Shown: positions 1 through 12,115 of the stretch, piece after piece
How positions within the stretch are numbered: the first letter of the stretch is position 1
Layout of the letters: each line of letters begins with the position of its first letter
From: an uncultured Lachnospiraceae bacterium
GTDB lineage: Bacteria > Bacillota > Clostridia > Lachnospirales > Lachnospiraceae
Direction: 5' to 3'
Length of the DNA: 64,000 nucleotides
Assembly (NCBI GenBank): GCA_946403625.1
Contig: CAMJAP010000002.1
Location: forward strand, 1-64,000
Notes under the pieces: model-generated
Told to the model about the DNA's origin: nothing
Databases searched by the model: none
Seen by the model: the letters and a program-made list of their open reading frames with translations, nothing else
Made by a program: the position numbers and the translations under genes

Positions 1-50
1 GATGAGCAGAAGGCAGAGATCATAGAGACGGCAAAGGAGTATCTTGAGCT

Positions 51-72
<22 letters not shown>
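1..72 (+). CDS. atpA: C-terminal end of ATP synthase alpha subunit (partial)
   Basis: Open frame from the window edge (...DEQKAEIIETAKEYLELWQTAEK*) overlapping the atpG start; identity inferred from operon order. Confidence 0.5.
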
Positions 73-2365
<2,293 letters not shown>

Positions 2366-2385
2366 GGACGGAGATATAAGCGGGA

Positions 2386-2799
2386 TTGAATACCTTTCAT
2401 CTGAAAATCTATGAATCGGACAGTGCCTTCTATGAGGGCGAGGCGGAGATCGTGGTGATCCCTGTGGAAGATGGGGAATACGGTGTGATGGCCGGTCACG
2501 AAAACGCCGTGGTCGCTGTTATGCCGGGGATCATGCATTATCGGCCGGTCGGCGGGGAGATGCAGTATGCCTCGGTCGGCAACGGTATGCTCCGGGTGGA
2601 AAAGAACGATGTGCTGGTGCTGGTGGAAACCGCGGAGCGGCCGGAAGAGATCGACGAAGCGCGGGCGCGGGCAGCGGAAGAAGAGGCCAGAGAACTGATG
2701 CTGCAGAAGAAGAGTTATCAGGAATACCGCGTTGCGGAGATGCAGCTGGAGAGGGAACTGGCCAGACTGAAGCTGATGAAGTACCGGGACAAAATATAG
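2386..2799 (+). CDS. atpC: F1 ATP synthase epsilon subunit
   Basis: TTG start; FHLKIYESDSAFYEGEAEIVVIPVEDGEYGVMAGHENAV; follows beta. Confidence 0.93.
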   Translation: MNTFHLKIYESDSAFYEGEAEIVVIPVEDGEYGVMAGHENAVVAVMPGIMHYRPVGGEMQYASVGNGMLRVEKNDVLVLVETAERPEEIDEARARAAEEEARELMLQKKSYQEYRVAEMQLERELARLKLMKYRDKI

Positions 2800-2858
2800 A
2801 CAAATACGGGAGATTATGGTAGAATTTTCCTACACACAGAAATTCGGAGGGCGTTCTT

Positions 2859-3074
2859 ATGGCAGATCTGGACAGACAGGCAGCAGAGCTGGAAACATTG
2901 ATGCATTCCTTATCTTTTGCAGATGAGGGAGCAGGTGTGGTACAGACAGCGAATACGACCATGCGTCAGAAGGATATCGATTTTCTCGTAGCAATCCTGC
3001 AGGAATTACAGGAATATCGCGAGATCGGAACTGTTGAAGAATGCCGTGCATATAAAGAAAAGGCACTTGGCTGA
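2859..3074 (+). CDS. small hypothetical protein
   Basis: 71 aa ORF with upstream GGAGGG. Confidence 0.6.
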   Translation: MADLDRQAAELETLMHSLSFADEGAGVVQTANTTMRQKDIDFLVAILQELQEYREIGTVEECRAYKEKALG

Positions 3075-3180
3075 TCTTCTGTTTTCGGGAGATCTGCAGG
3101 AATGATGTAAGTGAGCAGGACTTGAATGGGCAGGGGCGTTATGTTTCCTGTCCTTTATTATGCAAAACCAAAATCATCTT

Positions 3181-3229
3181 GCCTTCCCACCTTTTGGGGG
3201 AGGTGCCCGAAGGGCGGATGAGGGGACAA
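3181..3229. repeat. REP-like palindromic element, copy 1
   Basis: ccttcccaccttttgggggaggtgcccgaagggcggatgagggg; shares GAAGGGCGGATGAGGGG-type end with 4881-4920. Confidence 0.6.
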
Positions 3230-3236
3230 AGTATAT

Positions 3237-4874
3237 ATGTCAGCACAGTTGAAGAAATCTCTGGTGGTTCAGGGGAGTATATTGGCGATCGCGGGGCTGA
3301 TCACAAAAGTGATCGGTTTTATTTATCGTATCCCGATGGCCAATATCATGGGCAACACCGGAAACGGTCTGTATTCGGTGGCTTTCGGTATCTATAATAT
3401 CGCGCTGACACTTTCCTCTTACAGTATGCCGCTGGCCGTCTCCAAACTGATGAGTGCGAGACTGGCAAAAGGGCAGTATAAGAATGCGTATCGTTTGTTC
3501 CGCTGTGCACTGATCTTTGCGATCATCACGGGAACGATCGCTTGTGCGGCACTGTTTTTCGGAGCAGAGGCTTTTGCAAAGATGTACCAAAAGCAGGGGC
3601 TGGAATCGCCGCTGCGTGTGCTGGCGCCGACGGTCTTTGTTGTTGCGCTGTTGGGAACCTGCCGCGGCTTTTTCCAGGGACACCGGAATATGGTTCCCAC
3701 CGCAGTTTCGCAGGTGATCGAGCAGATCGTCAATGCGATCGTGAGTGTGGTGGCGGCATCGGCTTTTGTGCGCATTGCCGCCGAGCAAATGAGTGTAAGC
3801 GATCCGGGGCTGGCAGAGACCGCAGAGGCATCGGCGGCGGCAACCGGCGGAACGCTGGGGACCTTTGCCGGAGCATTCACGGCACTTCTTATGTTTGTGA
3901 TCATTTCCCTGAGAAGACAGAAAGCACGAAAGATCGAGTTGAGCGGTGATGATCTGGCGGATGAAGATTATGCGCTGATCACCAGGGCGATACTGTTAAC
4001 AGTATTCCCCGTGATCCTGAGCCAGACCATCTATCAGATCGGTTATACACTGGATGATCTGATCTTCGGTAATCTCATGGTAGCAAAGGGTTATGAAGAG
4101 GTGGCGGTCACCAGTATGCAGGGTGTGTTCAATACCCAGTACAATCAGATGGTGAACCTGCCGGTGGCGATCGCGACGGCGATGGCTTCGGCGACACTGC
4201 CCAGTATCGTGGCTTCCTTTGCAAGAGGCGAGATCGACCGCGTGAAGGAAAAGATCTCGTCGGTTTTGAAAGTAAATATGCTGATCGCCATTCCGGCAGC
4301 AGCAGGGCTGGCGGCATTGGCAGAGCCGGTCATGGGTGTGCTGTTCCCGCGCCTGGGTGATTATATGCCGATGGCGGTGATGCTGCTTCGTACCGGATCC
4401 ATCGCCGTTGTTTTCTATGCACTGTCCACACTGACCACTTCGATCCTGCAGGGCAGCGACCGTATGCGGCAGCCGGTGATCCATTCGGCAGTATCCCTGG
4501 CAATCCATGTGGTGCTGGTTGCAGCGTTAACGAAGTATACGGATCTGGGTGTGTACGGCCTGACCATCGGTAATGTCACCTTCCCGCTGCTCGTATGTAC
4601 ATTGAATTGCCGCAGCGTGATCAAGCGCGTGGGTTATCGATTTGAATGGAAAAATACCTTTATCAAGCCGGCTGTGGCAGCGATCGTTATGGGCGGTGCG
4701 GCATTTGGTATTTATTCGGCATTGGAAGAAGTGATCGGCATGCCGGCTGCTATGCTGGTGGCGATGATTGCGGCAATATCGATCTATGCCGGTATGCTGC
4801 TGGTATTGAAGGCGGTAACCCGCAGTGAGCTGAAGGCAATGCCGTTGATCGGGCGGTTCTTCCGCAAAAAATGA
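3237..4874 (+). CDS. polysaccharide/lipid II flippase family protein (SpoVB/MATE-like)
   Basis: Many TM segments; N-term GSILAIAGLITKVIGFIYRIPMANIMGNTGNGLYSVAFGIY characteristic of SpoVB-like flippases. Confidence 0.85.
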   Translation: MSAQLKKSLVVQGSILAIAGLITKVIGFIYRIPMANIMGNTGNGLYSVAFGIYNIALTLSSYSMPLAVSKLMSARLAKGQYKNAYRLFRCALIFAIITGTIACAALFFGAEAFAKMYQKQGLESPLRVLAPTVFVVALLGTCRGFFQGHRNMVPTAVSQVIEQIVNAIVSVVAASAFVRIAAEQMSVSDPGLAETAEASAAATGGTLGTFAGAFTALLMFVIISLRRQKARKIELSGDDLADEDYALITRAILLTVFPVILSQTIYQIGYTLDDLIFGNLMVAKGYEEVAVTSMQGVFNTQYNQMVNLPVAIATAMASATLPSIVASFARGEIDRVKEKISSVLKVNMLIAIPAAAGLAALAEPVMGVLFPRLGDYMPMAVMLLRTGSIAVVFYALSTLTTSILQGSDRMRQPVIHSAVSLAIHVVLVAALTKYTDLGVYGLTIGNVTFPLLVCTLNCRSVIKRVGYRFEWKNTFIKPAVAAIVMGGAAFGIYSALEEVIGMPAAMLVAMIAAISIYAGMLLVLKAVTRSELKAMPLIGRFFRKK

Positions 4875-4880
4875 TTTTTC

Positions 4881-4920
4881 TTCCGGCCTTTCTCCTTCGG
4901 GGGGAAGGGCGGATGAGGGG
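4881..4920. repeat. REP-like palindromic element, copy 2
   Basis: ccggcctttctccttcggggggaagggcggatgaggggt; inverted arms and end shared with copy 1. Confidence 0.6.
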
Positions 4921-4930
4921 TATCAAAAGA

Positions 4931-7264
4931 ATGAGACTTAGCGATTTAAAAAAAGGCGAAAAAGCAAAGATCACAAATGTTGGCGGAGAGGGCGCTCTCA
5001 GGCAGCATTTTTTAGATATGGGACTGATCCCGGGGGCGGATGTGGAACTGGTGAAGTTTGCGCCGATGGGAGATCCCGTAGAGTTTCGTGTATACGGCTA
5101 TGAGTTGACCCTGCGTCTGGCGGATGCGGAGCAGATCGATGTCGAAGAAATCAAGGCATCGGAAGAAGAGAATGCACCGAAGAAGAGCCGCGTTCGTAAA
5201 GCGGAGCATCCGGGACTGGGTGAGGAAGGCCGCTATCACGAAAAAGAAACGGAAAATCCTCTGCCGGAAGGAACGCAGCTGACCTTTGCGTTGGTCGGCA
5301 ATCAGAACAGCGGTAAGACCACCCTGTTTAACCAGCTGACCGGATCGAACCAGCATGTGGGTAATTTCCCGGGGGTTACGGTAGACCGTAAGGATGGTGA
5401 GATCCGCGGGCAGAAAGGAACACTCATCACCGATCTGCCGGGAATCTATTCCATGTCCCCCTATACCAGTGAGGAGATCGTTTCCAGAGATTTTGTTCTG
5501 AAGGAAAAGCCCAAGGCGATCGTAAACATCGTGGATGTGACCAGCATCGGGCGCAATCTGTATCTGACCATGCAGCTGTTGGAAATGGGATTGCCGATGG
5601 TTGTGGCGCTCAACATGATGGATGAGATGATCGGCAACGGCGGCTATGTGGATATCAACGCAATGGAAGCGATGCTGGGGGTGCCGGTGGTGCCCATCTC
5701 GGCAGCCAAGAACGAAGGCGTGGACGAATTGGTACATCATGCACTTCACGTGGCAAAGTATCAGGAGACGCCGCAGGTGCAGGATTTCTGTGACAGCACC
5801 GATCACGGCGGCGCCGTACACCGTTGCATTCACGCAGTGATGCATCTGATCGAAGACCATGCGGTAAATGCCGGGATTCCCGTGCGTTTTGCGGCAGCCA
5901 AGCTGATCGAGGGAGACAACCTGCTTTTGGAACAGCTGTCACTGGAACAGAACGAAAAAGAGATGCTGGAGCACATCGTGCTGCAGATGGAAAAAGAACG
6001 TGGTATGGATCACAGCGCTGCTATGGCGGAGATGCGCTATGCCTATATCAACAAGGTGTGCGAGCGCTGTGTGGAAAAGCCGGCGGAAAGCAAGGAACAC
6101 ATCCGCAGCCGTAAGCTGGATAAGGTGCTGACCGGAAAGTATACGGCGATCCCGGTGTTTGTACTGGTAATGGCAGCCGTGTTCTTCCTGACTTTCGGAT
6201 TGATCGGACCGTTTTTGCAGGACCTGCTGGCAGCGGGGATCGGCAAACTGGGGGAACTGGCGGATGGCATGATGGAGACGGCGCAGGTCAACAGTGCCGT
6301 GCGCAGTCTGGTGATCGACGGTATCTTTGAAGGCGTCGGCAGTGTCGTGAGTTTTATGCCGGTGATCGTGACGATGTTCTTCTTTTTATCCATTCTGGAA
6401 GACAGCGGTTATATCGCGAGAGTGGCTTTTGTGATGGATAAACTGCTGCGAAAGATCGGTCTGTCCGGACGAAGCATTGTCCCGATGCTGATCGGCTTTG
6501 GCTGTACGGTGCCGGCGGTTATGTCCACACGAACCCTGCCTTCGGCGAGAGACCGTAAGATGACGATACTCCTGACACCGTTTATGTCTTGTACGGCAAA
6601 ACTGCCGGTCTACGGATTTTTTGTAAGTGCCTTTTTTCCGGAGTACAGCTGGATGATCATTACCGGGCTGTATCTGCTGGGGATCGTGACGGGCATCATC
6701 GTATCGCTGCTCTTCAAAAAGACCCTGTTCAAGGGAGAGGCGGTTCCGTTTGTGATGGAGTTGCCCAACTATCGTATGCCGGGGGCAAAGAATGTGTTGC
6801 AGCTTCTGTGGGAGAAGGCCAAGGATTTCCTGCAGCGTGCCTTTTCCGTGATCCTGATCGCGACCATCGTGGTCTGGTTTTTAAAGAGTTTTGATCTGCG
6901 TTTCGAAATGGTAACTGACGCGCACGAGAGCATCCTGGCAATGATCGCCGGCCTGTTCGTACCGCTGATGCAGCCGCTGGGAATGGGGGATTGGCGCATT
7001 ATCACTGCGCTGGTGAGCGGATTTATGGCAAAAGAGAGCATGGTCTCTACGATGGAAGTGCTCTTTGCGCCGGATGGCGTGGCAGGTGCGATCCCGAACG
7101 CGACTGCGGCGGCGATGCTGGTATTCTCGCTGCTCTATACGCCCTGTGTGGCAGCAGTGGCATCCATCCGTCGGGAACTCAGCACCAAGTGGGCGGTCTG
7201 CATTGTTTTGTGGCAGTGCGGTATCGCCTGGATCGTGGCGTTTCTGGTACGCTTGCTGTTTTAG
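4931..7264 (+). CDS. feoB: FeoA-FeoB fusion ferrous iron transporter
   Basis: N-term FeoA domain (MRLSDLKKGEKAKITNVGGEGALRQHFLDMGLIPGADVELVKFAPMGDPVEF) then G domain ALVGNQNSGKTTLFNQLTGSNQHVGNFPGVTVDRK. Start moved from ORF 4871 because the first 20 codons are repeat sequence. Confidence 0.94.
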   Translation: MRLSDLKKGEKAKITNVGGEGALRQHFLDMGLIPGADVELVKFAPMGDPVEFRVYGYELTLRLADAEQIDVEEIKASEEENAPKKSRVRKAEHPGLGEEGRYHEKETENPLPEGTQLTFALVGNQNSGKTTLFNQLTGSNQHVGNFPGVTVDRKDGEIRGQKGTLITDLPGIYSMSPYTSEEIVSRDFVLKEKPKAIVNIVDVTSIGRNLYLTMQLLEMGLPMVVALNMMDEMIGNGGYVDINAMEAMLGVPVVPISAAKNEGVDELVHHALHVAKYQETPQVQDFCDSTDHGGAVHRCIHAVMHLIEDHAVNAGIPVRFAAAKLIEGDNLLLEQLSLEQNEKEMLEHIVLQMEKERGMDHSAAMAEMRYAYINKVCERCVEKPAESKEHIRSRKLDKVLTGKYTAIPVFVLVMAAVFFLTFGLIGPFLQDLLAAGIGKLGELADGMMETAQVNSAVRSLVIDGIFEGVGSVVSFMPVIVTMFFFLSILEDSGYIARVAFVMDKLLRKIGLSGRSIVPMLIGFGCTVPAVMSTRTLPSARDRKMTILLTPFMSCTAKLPVYGFFVSAFFPEYSWMIITGLYLLGIVTGIIVSLLFKKTLFKGEAVPFVMELPNYRMPGAKNVLQLLWEKAKDFLQRAFSVILIATIVVWFLKSFDLRFEMVTDAHESILAMIAGLFVPLMQPLGMGDWRIITALVSGFMAKESMVSTMEVLFAPDGVAGAIPNATAAAMLVFSLLYTPCVAAVASIRRELSTKWAVCIVLWQCGIAWIVAFLVRLLF

Positions 7265-7294
7265 CATCGGGATCGTTCAGCACTATAGGACTTG

Positions 7295-7323
7295 TTGAAA
7301 ATCGGCATCAGATGATATATAAT
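7295..7323 (+). promoter_or_regulatory. sigma-A-like promoter
   Basis: TTGAAA - 17 nt - TATAAT. Confidence 0.6.
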
Positions 7324-7372
7324 CTAAGCGTTCGGCTTTTGGAAGAATATCTTTTAAGGAGGCTTTATTCGA

Positions 7373-7603
7373 ATGAGATCGGTAATTATTCTTATTGGAA
7401 TCGTGTTTGTGATCGGCTGGGCAGGCTGGATCGTTGTCAATCCGGATGGATACCGCACATATCTGCAGAATCATCCGGAGATGGACAAGACCGGGGCCTG
7501 GAGTGATGCATCGGATGCCAAACTTCGGATCACCGGAGTTCTGATCATTATTGTGATGCTTGCCTGCGCATTTATTAAACTGAAATTGGCCGGCGTGATC
7601 TGA
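7373..7603 (+). CDS. small two-TM membrane protein
   Basis: 76 aa with two hydrophobic stretches; AAGGAGG upstream. Confidence 0.65.
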   Translation: MRSVIILIGIVFVIGWAGWIVVNPDGYRTYLQNHPEMDKTGAWSDASDAKLRITGVLIIIVMLACAFIKLKLAGVI

Positions 7604-7622
7604 TCAGATATTGTTTTTTGGG

Positions 7623-7659
7623 GTGTCAACGGGGATGGTTCTCCTTGGCACTTTTTTTC
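7623..7659 (+). terminator. intrinsic terminator
   Basis: GTGTCAACGGGGA..TTCTCCTTGGCAC followed by TTTTTTT. Confidence 0.65.
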
Positions 7660-7814
7660 TGCCATCCACCCGGAGTTCCTATGCTACTCAGGATAGCAAT
7701 TATGACAAAACGGATTGCTGGAAGAAATTATCATGTTATTGTAAAATAAGAATGTGGGAATCCGTTTGTAAGAAGACAAACGAGAAGGACTTGCAGACAG
7801 GGGGATCGGGTTTG

Positions 7815-8756
7815 ATGGAAGGGCAGATTCGAAATATCCGTTTTTCACAATGTGACAGCCGGCAGGTGACGGAGGTACTGGATCGCGCATTGGATACCCG
7901 GGATAAATATTTGTTTACGACGAGATTTCGGGGGTGTCGGATCGGTTATCTCAAAGGCGAAGAGTATAAACGAATGAATCGCGGTGGAAATACGAGCCTG
8001 TGGTCACGACTGAAAGATACATTGCGGTCAGGATATTTTTGGATACCGATGCTACTTTCCGTTATGTTCGGGCTTGGCTGCATCGCATTTTATTACAAGA
8101 AGATCGGTGAGCCGCTTTTTTCATTTTGGCCGTGTTTTGATATATTTATTGTCCTAATCTGTATTTGTATTTTCCCGGGACTTTTCGGAGCTGTTGAAGT
8201 ACCGGCCTATTGGGGAAAAAAGAAGGATATGGTACTCTGGGAAAATCGAAAGGATCATAGACATCATTTGCTGACAACACCGGTATTTTTCAGATTTTGC
8301 AAAGAACCGCTGATATCCTCGAAGGCAACTTTCAATTCGCAAACGAAGCTTCTCAGCGACCTGTATCTGGAAGCAGCAAGGGATCTTTCATGGTTGCGGT
8401 GTTTATGTCTGATCTCAGAAAAGATCAAGCCGATGGTGGAATCATACGGTGAGGAGAATATCGAGATTGAGATCCTGGCGGATGACGGATGCAATGAGGA
8501 GGATCGTAACGGTAATTATACGATCGTACTTAAGGGATGCGACCGGGAAGATGCGGATACCGTAATTCCGATGGATGCGCAGGCAGAGGAACGGTCTTTT
8601 GAGTTGCCCTTTGTGATTGGAGAGAAGATCGTAAATAAATATCATAGTTTCGGTATTTTGGATTTTTCAATCCTTGACCGGCAGGGCGAAAAGGTCATGA
8701 AAAGCGAGATCCTGCGTGATACGGGAACAAGCGGTAACGAAGGCACAGAAGAATAA
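7815..8756 (+). CDS. uncharacterised paralogous membrane protein, copy A (short form)
   Basis: Start at ATG 7815 after GGGGGAT; shares N-term DSRQVTEVLDRALDTRDKYLFTTRFRGC, MVLWENRKDHRHH, DLSWLRCLCLISEKIK and YHSFGILDFSILD with copies B-F. Confidence 0.8.
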   Translation: MEGQIRNIRFSQCDSRQVTEVLDRALDTRDKYLFTTRFRGCRIGYLKGEEYKRMNRGGNTSLWSRLKDTLRSGYFWIPMLLSVMFGLGCIAFYYKKIGEPLFSFWPCFDIFIVLICICIFPGLFGAVEVPAYWGKKKDMVLWENRKDHRHHLLTTPVFFRFCKEPLISSKATFNSQTKLLSDLYLEAARDLSWLRCLCLISEKIKPMVESYGEENIEIEILADDGCNEEDRNGNYTIVLKGCDREDADTVIPMDAQAEERSFELPFVIGEKIVNKYHSFGILDFSILDRQGEKVMKSEILRDTGTSGNEGTEE

Positions 8757-8760
8757 ATAG

Positions 8761-10152
8761 ATGATGAATGAAGAGAAGAATAAAATCGAATACTCCCGAT
8801 ATGACAGTCAGACCGTAACCGAGGCTCTGGATTATGTTCTGGATACCCGGGATGAATTTCTTTTTGCCACTATGCTGAAAGGATGTAAATGGGGATTTGA
8901 TCGCGGGGAAGACAGCCATATAGAGAATACAAAAGGGGCTTTGAATCTGAAGTGGAATGGTCTGCTGCAAGATCCGCAGTATACGATTGAAGAGAACGGG
9001 AACAACCATAAGGGCGCGGGAGATAAGAACAGGAATAAGTTTCTTCAAAAGGTCACCTGGCAGGCCGTGCTGTGTTTGATCTTGTGGTACTGGTCGGTCC
9101 GGTTCTATTGCACTTATACGGAAATCTCTATTTTTGAAGCGCAGTTCCGTGGTTTGATCCTGTTTGAGGCAGTTGTTTTTTTGGCGATGATTGCGATTGT
9201 ATATTTTTCCAAGTTGAAAAAACACAGTCAGCCGGTATTTGATGGGAAAAACAGGGATATGTTGATCTGGCATAAGAAAGAAAGCGGGATCAAAGGGGGA
9301 TTGCGCAGGCTCTTGAATAGGATCGGGAGAAAGAGTACATGGCATGCGATCCTCTGTATCGTTCCGTTGTGGCTGTTGATCATCGGTTTTAAGATGGGAG
9401 TATGGGCGTTTGAATCCTGGAGAGTTTTTGTTTATCTGGTTAAAAATATTTTTCATAACTTCCTGTACTCGTTGCCTGCTTTGATCAGCTGTTTTGTTTT
9501 TTACAAGAGTTTTTTCGGAAACTATCGTTTTTCCATTCAGGATATAACCGGGCAGGATATGGTGCTTTGGGAGGACCGGGCAGATCATAAACGGCATGTA
9601 TGGACGAAACCGTTATTCTTCGGATGCTTTACCAGAGCGAAAATGTTTGACAATATGCAAAAGAAGAATGCGGGTGTGAAGCATATTTCGGGACGCCTGC
9701 TGGAACTTGCCTGTGATCTTTCCGCAAGTCGTTATTTCAGCTTGCTTTCGGAAGAGATCCGGAAATTTACGGAAGAATATCGTGAAGGAAATATGGAGAT
9801 TGAAATCACCGCAGGAGAGGGATGCAATGACATCGATGGCGGTGGCGAATATACGATCCGGATCACGGGGGAGAAGGGAATGGATCCGGACTCGATCGTT
9901 CCCGTGGAAAGCGAAAAGAATACACGATCTTTTACGCTGCCCTACAAGATCGGAAAAAAAGTGGTGCAGGATTTTCGGCGGTATGGAGTATTACGTCTGA
10001 ACGATATGGATGATCAGGTTCGTAAGGCAGGAGAATACTTCAGGTTTCATAAGTCAGAGATGAAGAAAAATCTGAGAAGTTACGGAACAAAGGAAACAGC
10101 CGAAATTTTTCGCAGGCTGGACAGAATGGATATTTTTACAGATACGGAATAG
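8761..10152 (+). CDS. uncharacterised paralogous membrane protein, copy B (long form)
   Basis: DSQTVTEALDYVLDTRDEFLFATMLKGC; two TM modules (RDMLIWHKKE and QDMVLWEDRADHKRH); 4 nt after copy A. Confidence 0.82.
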   Translation: MMNEEKNKIEYSRYDSQTVTEALDYVLDTRDEFLFATMLKGCKWGFDRGEDSHIENTKGALNLKWNGLLQDPQYTIEENGNNHKGAGDKNRNKFLQKVTWQAVLCLILWYWSVRFYCTYTEISIFEAQFRGLILFEAVVFLAMIAIVYFSKLKKHSQPVFDGKNRDMLIWHKKESGIKGGLRRLLNRIGRKSTWHAILCIVPLWLLIIGFKMGVWAFESWRVFVYLVKNIFHNFLYSLPALISCFVFYKSFFGNYRFSIQDITGQDMVLWEDRADHKRHVWTKPLFFGCFTRAKMFDNMQKKNAGVKHISGRLLELACDLSASRYFSLLSEEIRKFTEEYREGNMEIEITAGEGCNDIDGGGEYTIRITGEKGMDPDSIVPVESEKNTRSFTLPYKIGKKVVQDFRRYGVLRLNDMDDQVRKAGEYFRFHKSEMKKNLRSYGTKETAEIFRRLDRMDIFTDTE

Positions 10153-10165
10153 AAAGAAATAAAAA

Positions 10166-11140
10166 ATGAAAGAGATCATTTATTCAAAACTGGATAGTGA
10201 AAAAACGACACTTGCAATGGATAATCTTCTGGATTTCCGGGATGAATATTTGTTTGCAACTCTTTTTGAGGGATGCAGAAAAGGGTATGTTGCAGGAGCG
10301 GAATACCAAAAGAGAAAACTGCGCAAGAAGCCGATCCTGAATGCAGTGTTGTGGATCTTCGCAGTTTGGGGCATAGTCTTTGGGCTGGAAATTAAGATGG
10401 ATCTGATGGAGCCGCAGCAAGCCATACACGATGCGGTGTGGATTGCCGGTATCTGTGCGATCCTTTACTGGATTTTTTTGAGCGCACGATCGATCCGCTT
10501 TTTGGGGAGAAGCTGGTATGCGCATCCCCACGGAATTTATAATCATGATCTGATCCCGGAAGAACGATTGGATCATCGTTATCATCTTATGATCAAGCCG
10601 GTATTTTGCGGCGCCTCAGTGATCCGGGCAAAGCGGCGGGTAAGGAAGGCGCGGAAGGATAAACAAAGGGAAGAGGAGCAACAACTGTCCGGAAAACTGT
10701 ATGAGTGTGCTTATGATCTGTTCGTTGTACGACAACTGATCCGCATCTCGGAAGAGATCCGGCAGTTAGAGGATCGATACGGAATCGATTTTATGGATGT
10801 TCAACTGCTCGTAGATAATAATAAGAGAACCTGGGAATGGGATGAGGTATACAAGATCAAGCTCACGGCAAAGATTCCGGAAGCGGAAGATACGGTAATC
10901 CCGACGGAGAAAGCCGAAGAGACAAAGGTCTTTGATCTGCCGTATGAGGCCGGATTGGCAGTAGAAAAGAAATACGGAAAGAATAAACGGATGGATCTGT
11001 CGGTATTGGACAGCGTATACTATGATGATATCAAGCACAATTTCGGTATGTATAAAAGGGCGATCAAAAACCGGATGCGTACGATGGATAAGGAGAATCG
11101 GCCCAAAGTGACGACGGCGATGGAAAAAGTAATGTTCTGA
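10166..11140 (+). CDS. uncharacterised paralogous membrane protein, copy C (short form)
   Basis: DSEKTTLAMDNLLDFRDEYLFATLFEGCRKG plus family C-terminal region. Confidence 0.8.
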   Translation: MKEIIYSKLDSEKTTLAMDNLLDFRDEYLFATLFEGCRKGYVAGAEYQKRKLRKKPILNAVLWIFAVWGIVFGLEIKMDLMEPQQAIHDAVWIAGICAILYWIFLSARSIRFLGRSWYAHPHGIYNHDLIPEERLDHRYHLMIKPVFCGASVIRAKRRVRKARKDKQREEEQQLSGKLYECAYDLFVVRQLIRISEEIRQLEDRYGIDFMDVQLLVDNNKRTWEWDEVYKIKLTAKIPEAEDTVIPTEKAEETKVFDLPYEAGLAVEKKYGKNKRMDLSVLDSVYYDDIKHNFGMYKRAIKNRMRTMDKENRPKVTTAMEKVMF

Positions 11141-11182
11141 ATCTTTGGGAACCATTAGAAAAGATACAGGGGGGAGAAGCGT

Positions 11183-12115
11183 ATGAATGAAACCAATCTT
11201 AAGATCATCTATTCGAAATGTGACAGCAGGGAAGTTACGGAAGCAATGGATTTTCTTTTAAATACCAGAGATGAATTATACTTCAATAAGATTTTTTCGG
11301 GTTGTAAATTCGCATGTGTCAACGGCGGGAACTATAACCAGTCGGAGATCCGTATGAAAGGGAATAAGTTTCCGGATTTGAAGAAATTGCTGGCAACAAA
11401 ATTTTTCCGGATCTCGATGCTGGTGAGTTTTCCGATCTGCATTTTTTCGTTCGTGGATTCCATCCTCAGCCGGAAAAGTTTGGTCGGTGTGCTCTTTTTG
11501 TTGATCATCTGGTACGCCGTATATTGGAACTGGTTTAGTACCGATACGATTCCGATCTATCAGGGGCCGGAAAAGAATATGTTGCTTTGGGAGAACCGCG
11601 AGGATCATAAAAATCATTTGTGGTGCGTTCCGGAATTTTATCATTTTTTCAGTATGATCGCCCGTTATAATTTTTTTAAAGCCGGTGAATGGGGGATCAA
11701 AGAAACCGGAGACCGTTATGCGGAAGCGGCGAGAGATCTTTCCTGGTTAAGATGCGTATGTCTGATTTCGGAAGATATCCGCAATTTTGCACAGTTGTAC
11801 GGAGAGGAAAATGTTGCGGTGGAGTTCCGCGGAAGTGACGGGGAATGTACCATCGATCTGACCGGTATGCGGATCGGAGCTTCCGACACGGTTGTTCCGG
11901 TGGAGGAACAGGCGGGCAAAAGATCCTTTACCGTACCTTCTCTGATCATAGGCAAGGTGGCAAGAATATATCGGGAACAGGGGATTCTGGATCTGAGTGT
12001 TCTTGATGAACGATATGCTGCTGTCGAGGCATCGCATATCCTGGACGGAAGAAGGAGAACGGAGATCGATTATTCCAAATTATTGGCAGGCAAGGATCAG
12101 GAGAACAGGATATAA
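11183..12115 (+). CDS. uncharacterised paralogous membrane protein, copy D (short form)
   Basis: CDSREVTEAMDFLLNTRDELYFNKIFSGC; MLLWENREDHKNHL; DLSWLRCVCLISEDIRNF. Confidence 0.8.
   Translation: MNETNLKIIYSKCDSREVTEAMDFLLNTRDELYFNKIFSGCKFACVNGGNYNQSEIRMKGNKFPDLKKLLATKFFRISMLVSFPICIFSFVDSILSRKSLVGVLFLLIIWYAVYWNWFSTDTIPIYQGPEKNMLLWENREDHKNHLWCVPEFYHFFSMIARYNFFKAGEWGIKETGDRYAEAARDLSWLRCVCLISEDIRNFAQLYGEENVAVEFRGSDGECTIDLTGMRIGASDTVVPVEEQAGKRSFTVPSLIIGKVARIYREQGILDLSVLDERYAAVEASHILDGRRRTEIDYSKLLAGKDQENRI

Noticed and set aside
7611-7814. 68-codon N-terminal extension of paralog A
   Set aside because: Contains an intrinsic terminator and lacks similarity to the other paralogs, which all start near the YSxxDS motif
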